Assembly: GCA_017538965.1 (NCBI GenBank)
Contig: JAFYHU010000026.1
Span: 1-40,371, forward strand
Direction of reading: 5' to 3'
DNA length: 40,371 bases
DNA from: Oscillospiraceae bacterium
GTDB lineage: Bacteria; Bacillota; Clostridia; Oscillospirales; Oscillospiraceae
The notes under the pieces are model-generated. The model was not told where the DNA came from. It made no database searches and was given only the letters and a program-made list of their open reading frames with translations. How positions within the stretch are numbered: the first letter of the stretch is position 1; each line of letters opens with the position of its first letter. Below, piece after piece: positions 17,617 through 25,558 of the stretch. The translations under genes were made by a program, and so were the position numbers.

Positions 17617-18282
17617 ATGCGTACTCAGGAACAGGTCAATGAAATCGTCCGGCTTCTTCTGGCAGAATACCCGGAAGCCGTCTGCGCGCTGAATTACGAA
17701 AAGGATTACGAGCTTCTTTTTTCTGTCCGGCTTTCGGCGCAGTGCACCGATGCACGCGTCAATATGGTCACGCCGGCGCTGTTTGCGCGTTTTCCCACTC
17801 TCGAGGCCTTTGCCGAAGCCGACGTGGAAGAAGTGGAAAAGTATATTCATTCCTGCGGGTTTTATCATGCCAAAGCCCGTGACCTGGTAAACTGCGCCAT
17901 TGTCCTGCTTGAAAAGCACAACGGGAAGGTTCCCGACAGCATGGAAGCACTTCTTCGCCTTCCCGGTGTCGGCAGGAAAACGGCGAACCTTCTGCTCGGC
18001 GACCTTTATCGGGTTCCGGGTTCGGTGGTTGTGGACACTCACTGCATCCGCATTGCCAACCGTCTCGGCCTGGTGGACAATCTGAAAGAACCGGAAAAGA
18101 TCGAAGAAGCTCTCCGGAAGCTTCTTCCTCCGGAGAGCTCTTCTGATTTCTGTCACTGTATCGTTCTTCACGGCCGCGCCGTCTGTGATGCGCGCCGTCC
18201 GCGGTGCGAGATTTGCTGCCTGCGCGAACTCTGTCAGAGTTATCAGGAGGGAAGCCTCCCTCAGCGCAGCCGAAAAGAATAG
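17617..18282 (+). CDS. nth: Endonuclease III, DNA glycosylase/AP lyase
   Basis: A 221-residue, full-length Nth. The helix-hairpin-helix LPGVGRKTANLLL carries the catalytic lysine K121, and VVVDTHCIRIANRL carries the catalytic aspartate D140. The C-terminus has the 4Fe-4S loop C190-x6-C197-x2-C200-x5-C206. The enzyme removes oxidised pyrimidines from DNA and nicks the abasic site. The start has AAGGAG ten bases upstream, just past the hairpin at 17569. Its 3' end overlaps galM on the other strand by 22 bases. Confidence 0.97.
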   Translation: MRTQEQVNEIVRLLLAEYPEAVCALNYEKDYELLFSVRLSAQCTDARVNMVTPALFARFPTLEAFAEADVEEVEKYIHSCGFYHAKARDLVNCAIVLLEKHNGKVPDSMEALLRLPGVGRKTANLLLGDLYRVPGSVVVDTHCIRIANRLGLVDNLKEPEKIEEALRKLLPPESSSDFCHCIVLHGRAVCDARRPRCEICCLRELCQSYQEGSLPQRSRKE

Positions 18283-19283
18283 ACGGTTTCGGAGTGCATG
18301 TGCTCGCCCGCATGCAGAATCGGGGACGGAAATCCCCAGCAGTTCATCGCATTCGGGAAGAGCTGGGTTTCCAGACAGAAGGCTTCCCGCGGACCGAAGG
18401 TCCGGCCGCCCTTGCCGATGCGCTCGCCGAGCATGTTGGCGGTATAGAGCTGCACGCCCGGCAGGTCGGTTTCGACCGTGAGCTCGATGCCGGTGCGGTC
18501 GCCGCAGACGACCGCAGCCTTTCTTCCGGCAAGCACATAGTTGTGGTCATAGCCTCCCGCTAAAACCAATTGTTCATCGTCAGCGTTGATATCAGCGCTG
18601 ATTTCTTTTTCTCTGCGGAAGTCAAAGGCCGTTCCCTCGACCGGGAGAAGCCGACCCGTCGGCAGGCAGCCGGCGTCGTTTTCGCAGAAGCGTTCGGCAA
18701 ACAGCTGCAGGCAGTGGGAGAGGATGCTCCCGGAGCCGTTGAGGTTGAAATAGCTGTGGTTAGTCATGTTTAACGGGGTATCGGCGTCGGTGTCGGCGTC
18801 GTAGGAGATGCTGAGGCGGTTGTCCTCGGAAAGGGAAAAGAGCACGCGGATCTCCAGGTTTCCGGGGTAATTCTCCTCGCCGTCCGGGGAAGTACGCCAG
18901 CAGAGCAGGCTGTCGCCCTGGGCGGCCATGCGCCAGAAGCGCTTGTCGAAGCCGCAGAAGCCGCCGTGCAGATGGTTCTCGCCGTCGTTCTTTGCCAGTT
19001 CGTAACGCCTGCCGTTCAGGGAGAAGGCGGCGCCGCCGATGCGGTTGGCCACGCGGCCGATGGTCGCGCCGAGATAATCCCCGCTGCGTTCATATTCTTC
19101 CGCACTGTCGTAGCCCAGAACGACATCGACGAGCGTGCCGTCCTTTGCGGGGACGCGGAGAGACTGTATCGTCGCGCCGTAGTCCAGCACGATCACGGAA
19201 GTGCCCGCGCGGTTGGTCAGGCAGGCCGCCGTCACGGGGCGGCCGTCAGACAATCTGCCAAAAGGGGAAAATTCCACTGCCAT
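18261..19283 (-). CDS. galM: Aldose 1-epimerase (galactose mutarotase)
   Basis: A 340-residue GalM-type protein. Family segments in order are VIVLDYGATIQSLRVP, DYLGATIGRVANRIGGAAF, NDGENHLHGGFCGFDKRFW, MTNHSYFNLNG with the catalytic histidine, and EDNRLSISYDADTD. The C-terminal part holds QLYTANML and CLETQLFPNAMN. It equilibrates alpha and beta forms of aldohexoses in the cytoplasm. It lies 17 bases after the MotB-like gene and is probably the last gene of that operon. The gene's 3' end overlaps nth on the opposite strand, with no terminator visible between them. Confidence 0.93.
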   Translation of the reverse strand: MAVEFSPFGRLSDGRPVTAACLTNRAGTSVIVLDYGATIQSLRVPAKDGTLVDVVLGYDSAEEYERSGDYLGATIGRVANRIGGAAFSLNGRRYELAKNDGENHLHGGFCGFDKRFWRMAAQGDSLLCWRTSPDGEENYPGNLEIRVLFSLSEDNRLSISYDADTDADTPLNMTNHSYFNLNGSGSILSHCLQLFAERFCENDAGCLPTGRLLPVEGTAFDFRREKEISADINADDEQLVLAGGYDHNYVLAGRKAAVVCGDRTGIELTVETDLPGVQLYTANMLGERIGKGGRTFGPREAFCLETQLFPNAMNCWGFPSPILHAGEHMHSETVYSFRLR

Positions 19284-19300
19284 AAGATCCGTCCTTTCTG

Positions 19301-20392
19301 TTATCCCTCTGTCGCTGCCATTCTGCTTTCGGCCTCGGCGGGGAGGTCGATGTTGAGGTAGGTGTCCACGATATCCATGATCGAGTCATCCTTCAAGATG
19401 ATCGAAATCTCGATGCGGCGGTTCTGGGCCCGGCCTTCCACGGTGTCGTTGGTGGCAACGGGACGGGTTTCGCCGTAGCCGGCCGCACAGAAATACGAGG
19501 CATAGCGCTGCAGCTTTCCGCCGCCGTTATCCAGCAGGTAACCGAGAACGGCATTCGCGCGTTCGGTGGAGAGCTGGCGGTTGGTTTCATCCGAGCCGGT
19601 GCTGTCGGTATGGCCGGAAATGACGATGCTGTCCACATAGCGGACATTCTCCGGATCGGCAAGGAACTGGGAGAAGACGTCGATCAGCTGATTCAGGGTG
19701 GGTACGGCAGCGGCCTTGACCGCGGCAGAACCGACGTCAAAGAAGACGCCCTCACTGAGCACGATGTTGCCGTTTTCGCCGATCTTCACCTTCGAAGCGT
19801 CACCCATCACGGCGACGACGCTGTCGCGGATCTGTTCGAGAATGGACAGACGCAGGACGGCAATGGTCTGCATCTGGCCGCGCATTTCCAGAAGCTCATC
19901 CGTGGCTGCCGCCAGGTATTCCTCCTGCTCGGCGATGCGCTCCTGCTGGCTGGAGAGCTGCTGCTTCTGGCTGGACAGCTGCTTCTCCTGCTCAGACAGC
20001 AGGGCCTTCTGGTCGGAGAGCAGCTTGTCCTGGGCCGCGAGATCCTCTTCCTTCGCCGCAAGGGTAAGCTTGACCTCGTCGAGATCGATCGTGATCTGCT
20101 GGAGATCGGCCTTGGCATCGTCCACCTGCTTCATGGTCACCATCAGCGTCTGTTCCAGATCCGACAGCTCCTTTTCGCGGGTGGCCAGCTGGATTCTGGT
20201 CTCCTCCAGCTGACTCTCCGTATTCTTGAGGTTGTTGCCGGTGATCATGTTCGAAATGTAGCTCAGCAGCATCAGGAAAAACAGGATCAGCGCCACCGCC
20301 GACATCATGTCGGCATAGGACGGCCAGAAGCCCTGCTCTCCCTCGGCGGAGCGCACCATGGCATCCGAGCGGCCGACATACTGCCGCCTCAT
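19301..20392 (-). CDS. MotB/ZorB-like stator protein with OmpA peptidoglycan-binding domain
   Basis: A 363-residue protein built like MotB. After a cytoplasmic N-terminus, FWPSYADMMSAVALILFFLMLL carries the membrane segment (about 29-51) and the proton-binding aspartate D28. A long Gln/Ser-rich coiled coil follows (about 55-175). The end is an OmpA-type domain (about 211-345) with VISGHTDSTGSDETNRQLSTERANAV, including the residues that hold peptidoglycan. It would form an ion-driven stator with the MotA-like protein encoded just upstream, with which it overlaps as ATGA. No flagellar or chemotaxis gene is present, nor any ZorC/D/E-like gene. Confidence 0.9.
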   Translation of the reverse strand: MRRQYVGRSDAMVRSAEGEQGFWPSYADMMSAVALILFFLMLLSYISNMITGNNLKNTESQLEETRIQLATREKELSDLEQTLMVTMKQVDDAKADLQQITIDLDEVKLTLAAKEEDLAAQDKLLSDQKALLSEQEKQLSSQKQQLSSQQERIAEQEEYLAAATDELLEMRGQMQTIAVLRLSILEQIRDSVVAVMGDASKVKIGENGNIVLSEGVFFDVGSAAVKAAAVPTLNQLIDVFSQFLADPENVRYVDSIVISGHTDSTGSDETNRQLSTERANAVLGYLLDNGGGKLQRYASYFCAAGYGETRPVATNDTVEGRAQNRRIEISIILKDDSIMDIVDTYLNIDLPAEAESRMAATEG

Positions 20393-21333
20393 TGCTGCTT
20401 CCCTCCGAGACGGCGGCTGATCTCCCGGAAGGCCGAAGACAGATCGCGCACCGCCAGATCCATGCGCTCGACGCTGCCGCGCAGGTTGTAGTCCACCTCC
20501 GAGAAGTCATGCACGCCGTTGTTGAACTTGTTCAGGGATTCGTCAAAGCTCCTGAGATTGTCCTTCTGTTCCTGTGTGGCCTTGATCAGGGCTGCCGCGG
20601 AGGCCTGCGTGCTCTTGGCGTAGGCTTCGGCAGACGAACGCATGGCCGAGCGGATCTCGCCGACCGAAGCGTTCAGCGCATTGATCAGACGTCCGAGAAG
20701 CTCGGCGTCGTCCTTCACCGCGTCGGTCGTCAGGGTCGGGGCGATCTCGGTATCCAGCCAGAGCTCCAGCCGGGTCTCCAGCCTTTCACGGGCCGTCTGC
20801 GGCGACAGAATCGTCCGCAGGATGGTCAGCAGGATCGAGCAGCCCGCGCCGACGAGCGAGGTATAGAACGCGACGCCCATGCCGCTCAGCGCGCTCATCA
20901 GACCGCCGCCCACGCTGTCCATCACGCTCAGCCACTCGGAGGTGTTCGAGAGGCTGATCAGTTCCGTCAGCGAGCTGACGGACATGCTCAGGCCGAGAAA
21001 GGTTCCGAACAGGCCCAGGGTGACGAACAGCGAGACCGCATTGTTCAGATAGCGCTCGCACAGCAGCAGGCCTGAAAGGCGGCGGCCCACGACGTCGGAG
21101 ATAATGGCCGGGGTATTGACATCGCGTCCGTACTGCCGATAGGCCTCGGTATATTCCGTCAGCAGCGCCGCCCGAAAGCCGCGCGACTCCGAATTCGTAC
21201 CGCTGGCCCTGCCCTCGAGAAGGCGGTAGCGCAGGCGCACATAGAAGAGCAGAATCACGGCCAGAACAAACAGCACCGCGATCACCGAGATCACGATGAC
21301 GCCGGTCGCCGGCATGGTTTTCAGAATATTCAT
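20389..21333 (-). CDS. MotA/TolQ/ExbB-type proton channel protein
   Basis: A 314-residue protein with three membrane segments (about 11-32, 99-123 and 143-175). The second and third carry LFVTLGLFGTFLGL and GLMSALSGMGVAFYTSLVGAGCSILL, the pattern of MotA, TolQ, ExbB and ZorA channels. The C-terminal 130 residues form a cytoplasmic helical tail with Ala/Ser/Lys-rich repeats. Five such subunits would surround the MotB-like dimer and turn as protons pass. The tail is longer than in ExbB but much shorter than in Zorya ZorA. It overlaps both neighbours as ATGA, so all are tightly coupled. Confidence 0.9.
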   Translation of the reverse strand: MNILKTMPATGVIVISVIAVLFVLAVILLFYVRLRYRLLEGRASGTNSESRGFRAALLTEYTEAYRQYGRDVNTPAIISDVVGRRLSGLLLCERYLNNAVSLFVTLGLFGTFLGLSMSVSSLTELISLSNTSEWLSVMDSVGGGLMSALSGMGVAFYTSLVGAGCSILLTILRTILSPQTARERLETRLELWLDTEIAPTLTTDAVKDDAELLGRLINALNASVGEIRSAMRSSAEAYAKSTQASAAALIKATQEQKDNLRSFDESLNKFNNGVHDFSEVDYNLRGSVERMDLAVRDLSSAFREISRRLGGKQQ

Positions 21334-22472
21334 GGATTATCCTCCTTTTCCGCCTCGGCGGGGACCTCCTCCGGCACTGCGGCGCCGTCTTCCCCGGAGG
21401 GAGCGGCAGGGGCGGCCGGAGCAGCCGGCGGGTTTATCGCCGCCCGGGCTGCTTCGGCGGCGGCCTTTTTTTCGGCTCTCTTTGCCGCTCTCGCCTCGCG
21501 GCGCGCCCGGGCGCGGGAACCGTCAAGACGGAAGATCTTCTTCACGATCCAGACCAGCAGCCAGATGACCGGGATCAGGATGATCAGCACCGGCAGGATT
21601 TCGATCAGGAAGACCAGCAGACCCTTCAGGATCTCACCGGCATTTTCGAAGCCGTCTTTCAGCGCTTCCTTCAGTTCCTCCCAATAGCTCGGCTCTTCCT
21701 TGATTTCCGGCGTATATTCCCGGACTTCCTTGACGGTCAGGGAAACAGTGCTGTAGCTGACGCGGCGGTCCCAGTTGTTCAGGGTCGACTGCAGGGACTC
21801 GATCTGATAGCGCAGCTCCGTCAGGCGGTCTTCGATGATGATCACATCTTCCACCGACTCAGCAAGCTCCATCATCTCCAGAAGACGGGCTTCCTGGGTC
21901 TGGTAAGCCTTGAGGCGGGCCTGGGTATCGACATACCGGCTCGTGACATTCTCGGTGTAGATGTGGGAATAGGGGATGTTCCCGAGCGCCGAGAGGCTTT
22001 CCATCAGCTCGTTGAAGCGGCGGCTGGGAATCCGCAGCGTATAGCTGGCATCCCTTGTCGATGCCGTTCCCTTGGCCTTCTGATAGTAGTTGGAGCCGCT
22101 GATGCTGCTGGACTCGATCCAGCCATCATAGCGCTCGACCAGCTCGGTCACATTGGCCACCGTCTCGTCAAAGGTCGTCGTCTCGACCGTCACGTCCGCG
22201 GCATAGATGATCTTCTCCGGGTTCTCATCCGGAACCTCATCTTCCTTGCTGCCGCCGGCCGCCAACGGGGCGGGAACCGGAGAAAAGCCGTACTCGCCGT
22301 CCGCCGCCATCTCGGCAGCCGCATAGCTCTCGTAGTCGTAGGCTGCGTTGTAGGCCGCGTCTTCCCGGGCAGCTGCGGTGGATGCGTTCTGTTTTGCCGA
22401 CCCGCAGCCGCAGAGCGACAGCAGCATCAGCGCTGCCAGCAGAAATGCCGAAATGCGAACCGTTCTTTTCAT
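21330..22472 (-). CDS. DUF4349 lipoprotein
   Basis: The start is taken at MKRTVRISAF, with GGAGG six bases upstream, giving 380 residues. The N-terminus is a lipoprotein signal with lipobox LCGC and lipidated C23. The DUF4349 core (about 85-265) shows KIIYAADVTVETTTFDE, YTLRIPSRRFNELM, ENVTSRYVDTQARLKAYQTQEARLLEMM and RVSYSTVSLTV, with a coiled-coil pair inside. A membrane segment near 300-320 and a basic, Ala/Pro-rich cytoplasmic tail follow. The function of DUF4349 is unknown. Being first gene of the stator operon, it may be an outer partner or regulator of the motor. Confidence 0.9.
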   Translation of the reverse strand: MKRTVRISAFLLAALMLLSLCGCGSAKQNASTAAAREDAAYNAAYDYESYAAAEMAADGEYGFSPVPAPLAAGGSKEDEVPDENPEKIIYAADVTVETTTFDETVANVTELVERYDGWIESSSISGSNYYQKAKGTASTRDASYTLRIPSRRFNELMESLSALGNIPYSHIYTENVTSRYVDTQARLKAYQTQEARLLEMMELAESVEDVIIIEDRLTELRYQIESLQSTLNNWDRRVSYSTVSLTVKEVREYTPEIKEEPSYWEELKEALKDGFENAGEILKGLLVFLIEILPVLIILIPVIWLLVWIVKKIFRLDGSRARARREARAAKRAEKKAAAEAARAAINPPAAPAAPAAPSGEDGAAVPEEVPAEAEKEDNP

Positions 22473-22501
22473 TTTGTACCTCCGTTGCGTAAAAAACGGC
22501 A

Positions 22502-22531
22502 AAAGGAGTTCCCGCACTGTGAGAACTCCTT
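22502..22531 (-). terminator. Terminator after the foldase gene
   Basis: The arms AAAGGAGTTC and GAACTCCTTT enclose a 10-base loop, and T-rich sequence follows on the minus strand. It separates the foldase gene from the stator operon. Confidence 0.75.
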
Positions 22532-22539
22532 TCCTCCTT

Positions 22540-24120
22540 TTATTTTCCGACAAAACGGAAACCGAAGCCTTCCGTCACCGTGCATGCCTCGTTGAGTTCC
22601 TCTGTCCAGCGCGTCATTTCCTGATTCAGCAGGTCTGTTTTTGCAAGAACGCTGCTGTACAGGTCACCCTCACCGACGTAGTACATCACATGGTAGCCGG
22701 CATAGGAGCCGCTCTCGCCGTAAACAATGCCGGTATCGCCCGGATTATGCTCCGAGAAGCAGAAATCCTCAAACTCCGCAACCATCTGGCCGCGGTAGAC
22801 ATTCTCATACAGGCCGCCGTTCGTGTTCGAACCGCTGTCTTCCGAGTACTGCTCGGCCAGCGCGGCAAAGCTCTCCTCGGTCTTCGGCCCGTCTTCATAC
22901 TCCGCCAGGATCTCCTCCGCCCGCTTCAGGGCAGCCGCCTTGGCTTCGTCGCTGTAGGTTCCGTCCTCGCCGGCTTCCGCCTTCACCAGAATATGGCGTA
23001 TGTTCACGGTGGGATAATGATTGTCTTCCCGGCCGAGGAACAGCACGACCGTGTAGCCCGCGGGATCTTCCTCCGCATCGGCAAAGACCTCGATATCACC
23101 GGCCTGGCGGTCCGCCGCCTTCATCCAGTCCGCATAGGCGGAAGAGAGACTGGAGCCGCTGTAGCCGCTGCGGCTGGTCGGCAGTTCTTCCGTCTGCGAC
23201 TGCACCGCCGCCTCGAACCGCTCTTTCGGATCTTCGATGTCATCGCCGTCCCGATAGGCCATGACAATGGCATCCGCCGTGCTCTTTGCCTCCGCACGGC
23301 TGGTATCATCGGCCGTCATTTCGGTGCTCTCGGTGCCGTCTTCGGCCGTAACGGTATTCTCCACCGTTTCGGCACTGACATAGTACATGTCAAAGGTGAA
23401 CAGGTCCTTGTCGCCGTTCAGGCTTTTATAGTATTCTTCCAGCTCGTCCTCCGACCAGGAATAGCTGTCCTGCTTCTCGCTGTAGGCCTTGCTGGCAAGA
23501 GCGCCGTCCATCGCTGCCTGGCGGACGATCTTTGCCGTCACGCCGCTGCCGTAGTTCATGCTGTACAGCTTGTCCGCGCTGCCGTAGCCCAGGGACTTCG
23601 CCGTCTCGTCGATCCCTTCAAACTGGGCGTCAACCTCCGCGATTTCCTCCTCGTTCAGGCTGATGTCGTTCTGGGCCGCGTAATCCAGGAGAGAACGGAT
23701 CTCCCGGATGTCGTTCTTGGCGGACTCACGAAAATAATCCCGCCAGGTCCCGCCGTCGGTTATGGTGCATTCCTGATCCTTCAGGCCGCTCACGCCGAGG
23801 CTGGTGTCCAGACCCAGCATGGAGGCATAGTTGCCGTACTGATTGGCAAAGTTCAGGTAATCTCTGCCGTAATAGTAGTTGACCTGCGCCGGGCTGTATT
23901 TCTCGCCGTTTACCGTCAGCGCCGTCGTCGCGGTGTACATCAGGCCCGAGTTCAGCAGCAGAATGGCAAGGATCAGGGCCAGAACGCCGATCGTTCCCCA
24001 GGTCCATCTGCGCCTGGACTGGGCTTTTTTCTTTTCCTCTTCCTGAGCGGCCAGCGTTTTTTTGTCGGTGCCGGCTTCCCGCGCGGCAATACGGTTCTTT
24101 CTTTCGGTTGAAGCACTCAT
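22540..24120 (-). CDS. Membrane-anchored PpiC/SurA-like peptidyl-prolyl isomerase
   Basis: The start is taken at MSASTERKNR, nine bases after a GAGGG site, giving 526 residues. A basic cytoplasmic tail is followed by one membrane segment (about 41-63) and a SurA/PrsA-like chaperone region starting TALTVNGEKYSPAQVNYYY. A parvulin domain lies at about 355-475: VNIRHILVKAE, EESFAALAEQYSEDSGS, GGLYENVYRGQMV and YAGYHVMYYVG. It should help secreted proteins fold outside the membrane. Unlike PrsA it is anchored by a membrane helix rather than lipid. It has its own promoter (24155-24183) and terminator. Confidence 0.9.
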   Translation of the reverse strand: MSASTERKNRIAAREAGTDKKTLAAQEEEKKKAQSRRRWTWGTIGVLALILAILLLNSGLMYTATTALTVNGEKYSPAQVNYYYGRDYLNFANQYGNYASMLGLDTSLGVSGLKDQECTITDGGTWRDYFRESAKNDIREIRSLLDYAAQNDISLNEEEIAEVDAQFEGIDETAKSLGYGSADKLYSMNYGSGVTAKIVRQAAMDGALASKAYSEKQDSYSWSEDELEEYYKSLNGDKDLFTFDMYYVSAETVENTVTAEDGTESTEMTADDTSRAEAKSTADAIVMAYRDGDDIEDPKERFEAAVQSQTEELPTSRSGYSGSSLSSAYADWMKAADRQAGDIEVFADAEEDPAGYTVVLFLGREDNHYPTVNIRHILVKAEAGEDGTYSDEAKAAALKRAEEILAEYEDGPKTEESFAALAEQYSEDSGSNTNGGLYENVYRGQMVAEFEDFCFSEHNPGDTGIVYGESGSYAGYHVMYYVGEGDLYSSVLAKTDLLNQEMTRWTEELNEACTVTEGFGFRFVGK

Positions 24121-24154
24121 GTTGTTTTCCCTCTGTCTTTTTTTGTGCGCCTGC

Positions 24155-24183
24155 ATTATATCTGCAAAGAAGGCGCCTTTCAA
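24155..24183 (-). promoter_or_regulatory. Promoter of the foldase gene
   Basis: On the minus strand, TTGAAA and TATAAT are 17 bases apart, about 34 bases before the start codon and within 30 bases of the prfB stop. Confidence 0.82.
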
Positions 24184-24211
24184 GGTATTTGCTTAAAAAT
24201 TAATGGAATCT

Positions 24212-25318
24212 TCAGTTTTCTGCCCGCATGGACAGAAAGGCATTGATAAATCCGTCCAGATCGCCGTCCATGACGCTTTGGATGTTGCCGTCCTCATATT
24301 CGGTCCGATGATCCTTGACCAGCTGGTAGGGCATGAACACATAGGAGCGGATCTGGCTTCCCCATTCGATCTTCATCTGAACGCCCTTGATATCGCTGAT
24401 TTTTTCCAGATGTTCCCGTTCCTTGATCTCGGCCAGTCTTGCCCGCAGCATGTTCCGGCAGTTCTCCAGATTCTGAAAATGGCTGCGCTCGACCTGACTG
24501 GAGACCACGATGCCCGTCGGAATATGGGTCAGGCGAACCGCCGAGGAGGTCTTGTTGACCTTCTGGCCTCCGGCGCCGGAGGAGCGGAACACATCCATCT
24601 TGATGTCCTCCTCGCGAAGCTCGATTTCGGTATCATCGCTGATCTCCGGCATGACTTCCACGGCGGCAAAGCTGGTATGCCGTCTGCCGGCCGCATCAAA
24701 GGGAGACACGCGCACCAGCCGGTGAATTCCGTGTTCGCTCTTCAGAAAACCGTAGGCGTTTTCTCCTTCGATCATGATGGTGGCGCTCTTCAGCCCGGCA
24801 TCGTCTCCGTCCAGATAGTCCATCACCTTCACCTTGTAGCCGTGACGGTCCGCCCACATGTTGTACATCCGGTAGAGCATGGACGCCCAGTCCTGCGCTT
24901 CCGTCCCGCCCGCTCCCGCATGAAAGGCAAGGATGGCATTGTTTCCGTCGTACTCTCCCGTCAGGAGCGTACTGAGCCGGGTTTCCTCCAGGTTCTTTTC
25001 AAACTCGGCGTATTCTGTCTGCAGCTCTTCCAGCAGACTGTCGTCATCCTCTTCAATGGCCATCTCGCAGAGGGTCATCAGATCGTCCCAGTTGGAACAG
25101 AGCCGGTTGTAATGATCCCGCTTGTTCTGGAGTTTTTTCAATCGCTTCTGGACTTTCTGCGAGTTTTCCACGTCGTTCCAGAAGCCTTCCCTTGCGCTGG
25201 CGGCTTCCAGCTCTTCGATCTCCCGTTCGGCTGCATCCAGCTTCAGCGCGCTCCGCAAGGCATCCAGCGTCGGCTTCGCCGCATTCAATTTCTGTTTATA
25301 CTCTTCAAATTCCAGCAT
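24212..25318 (-). CDS. prfB: Peptide chain release factor 2
   Basis: Read from the ATG of MLEFEEYKQK, this is a 368-residue RF2. It has the stop-codon-reading SPF motif (205-207) and the catalytic GGQ (250-252) in SSGAGGQKVNKTSSAVRLTHIPTGI, with the RF2-type ends WGSQIRSYVF and DGDLDGFINAFL. RF2 ends translation at UGA and UAA. The usual programmed +1 frameshift, an in-frame UGA near codon 25, is absent: ALRSALKLDAAERE is read straight through in one frame. No clear ribosome binding site precedes the ATG, so the exact start is slightly uncertain. Confidence 0.95.
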   Translation of the reverse strand: MLEFEEYKQKLNAAKPTLDALRSALKLDAAEREIEELEAASAREGFWNDVENSQKVQKRLKKLQNKRDHYNRLCSNWDDLMTLCEMAIEEDDDSLLEELQTEYAEFEKNLEETRLSTLLTGEYDGNNAILAFHAGAGGTEAQDWASMLYRMYNMWADRHGYKVKVMDYLDGDDAGLKSATIMIEGENAYGFLKSEHGIHRLVRVSPFDAAGRRHTSFAAVEVMPEISDDTEIELREEDIKMDVFRSSGAGGQKVNKTSSAVRLTHIPTGIVVSSQVERSHFQNLENCRNMLRARLAEIKEREHLEKISDIKGVQMKIEWGSQIRSYVFMPYQLVKDHRTEYEDGNIQSVMDGDLDGFINAFLSMRAEN

Positions 25319-25349
25319 TTTTTCAACTACTTTCTGAATGGATTTTTTG

Positions 25350-25378
25350 ATTATACTATAAGCACAGGCAGGAATCAA
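25350..25378 (-). promoter_or_regulatory. Promoter of prfB
   Basis: On the minus strand, TTGATT and TATAAT are 17 bases apart, about 32 bases before the start codon. Confidence 0.75.
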
Positions 25379-25477
25379 CTGGCAACTTTAACTATAATCT
25401 TCAGCAAACGGCCACAGACAGGCAAAAATCTGACGATTGGCGACAAAAACCCGATAGAAGAATCTCGCCAGAAAAAA

Positions 25478-25503
25478 CATCCTCCCGAAAAAATGGGAGG
25501 ATG
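25478..25503 (-). terminator. Terminator hairpin A, left copy (after the ATPase gene)
   Basis: The arms CATCCTCCC and GGGAGGATG enclose an 8-base loop, and a T-run follows on the minus strand. The whole 26-base hairpin, loop included, is identical and in the same direction at 26980-27005. Confidence 0.88.
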
Positions 25504-25517
25504 GACATCAATTTATT

Positions 25518-25558
25518 CTATTCCCCAAAATCAAGAAAAAATTATTTTTGGGGAACAG
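25518..25558. repeat. Palindrome B, left copy, overlapping the end of the ATPase gene
   Basis: The arms CTATTCCCCAAAA and TTTTGGGGAACAG enclose a 15-base loop. The right arm encodes the last residues (SVPQK) and the loop holds most of the TAA stop of the ATPase gene. The right copy at 26792 has the same arms and loop length. Confidence 0.85.

Noticed and set aside
19301-21333. Zorya defence system
   Set aside because: Only ZorA/ZorB-like membrane parts are present, the MotA-like tail is short, and no ZorC, ZorD or ZorE gene is nearby; the linked genes are DUF4349 and galM.
19301-21333. Flagellar motAB
   Set aside because: No other motility gene is in the window, and the coiled-coil and tail layout differs from flagellar stators.
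22378-24111. Long plus-strand open frame opposite the foldase gene (577 codons)
   Set aside because: The minus strand encodes an unmistakable PpiC-domain protein; the plus frame has no family character.
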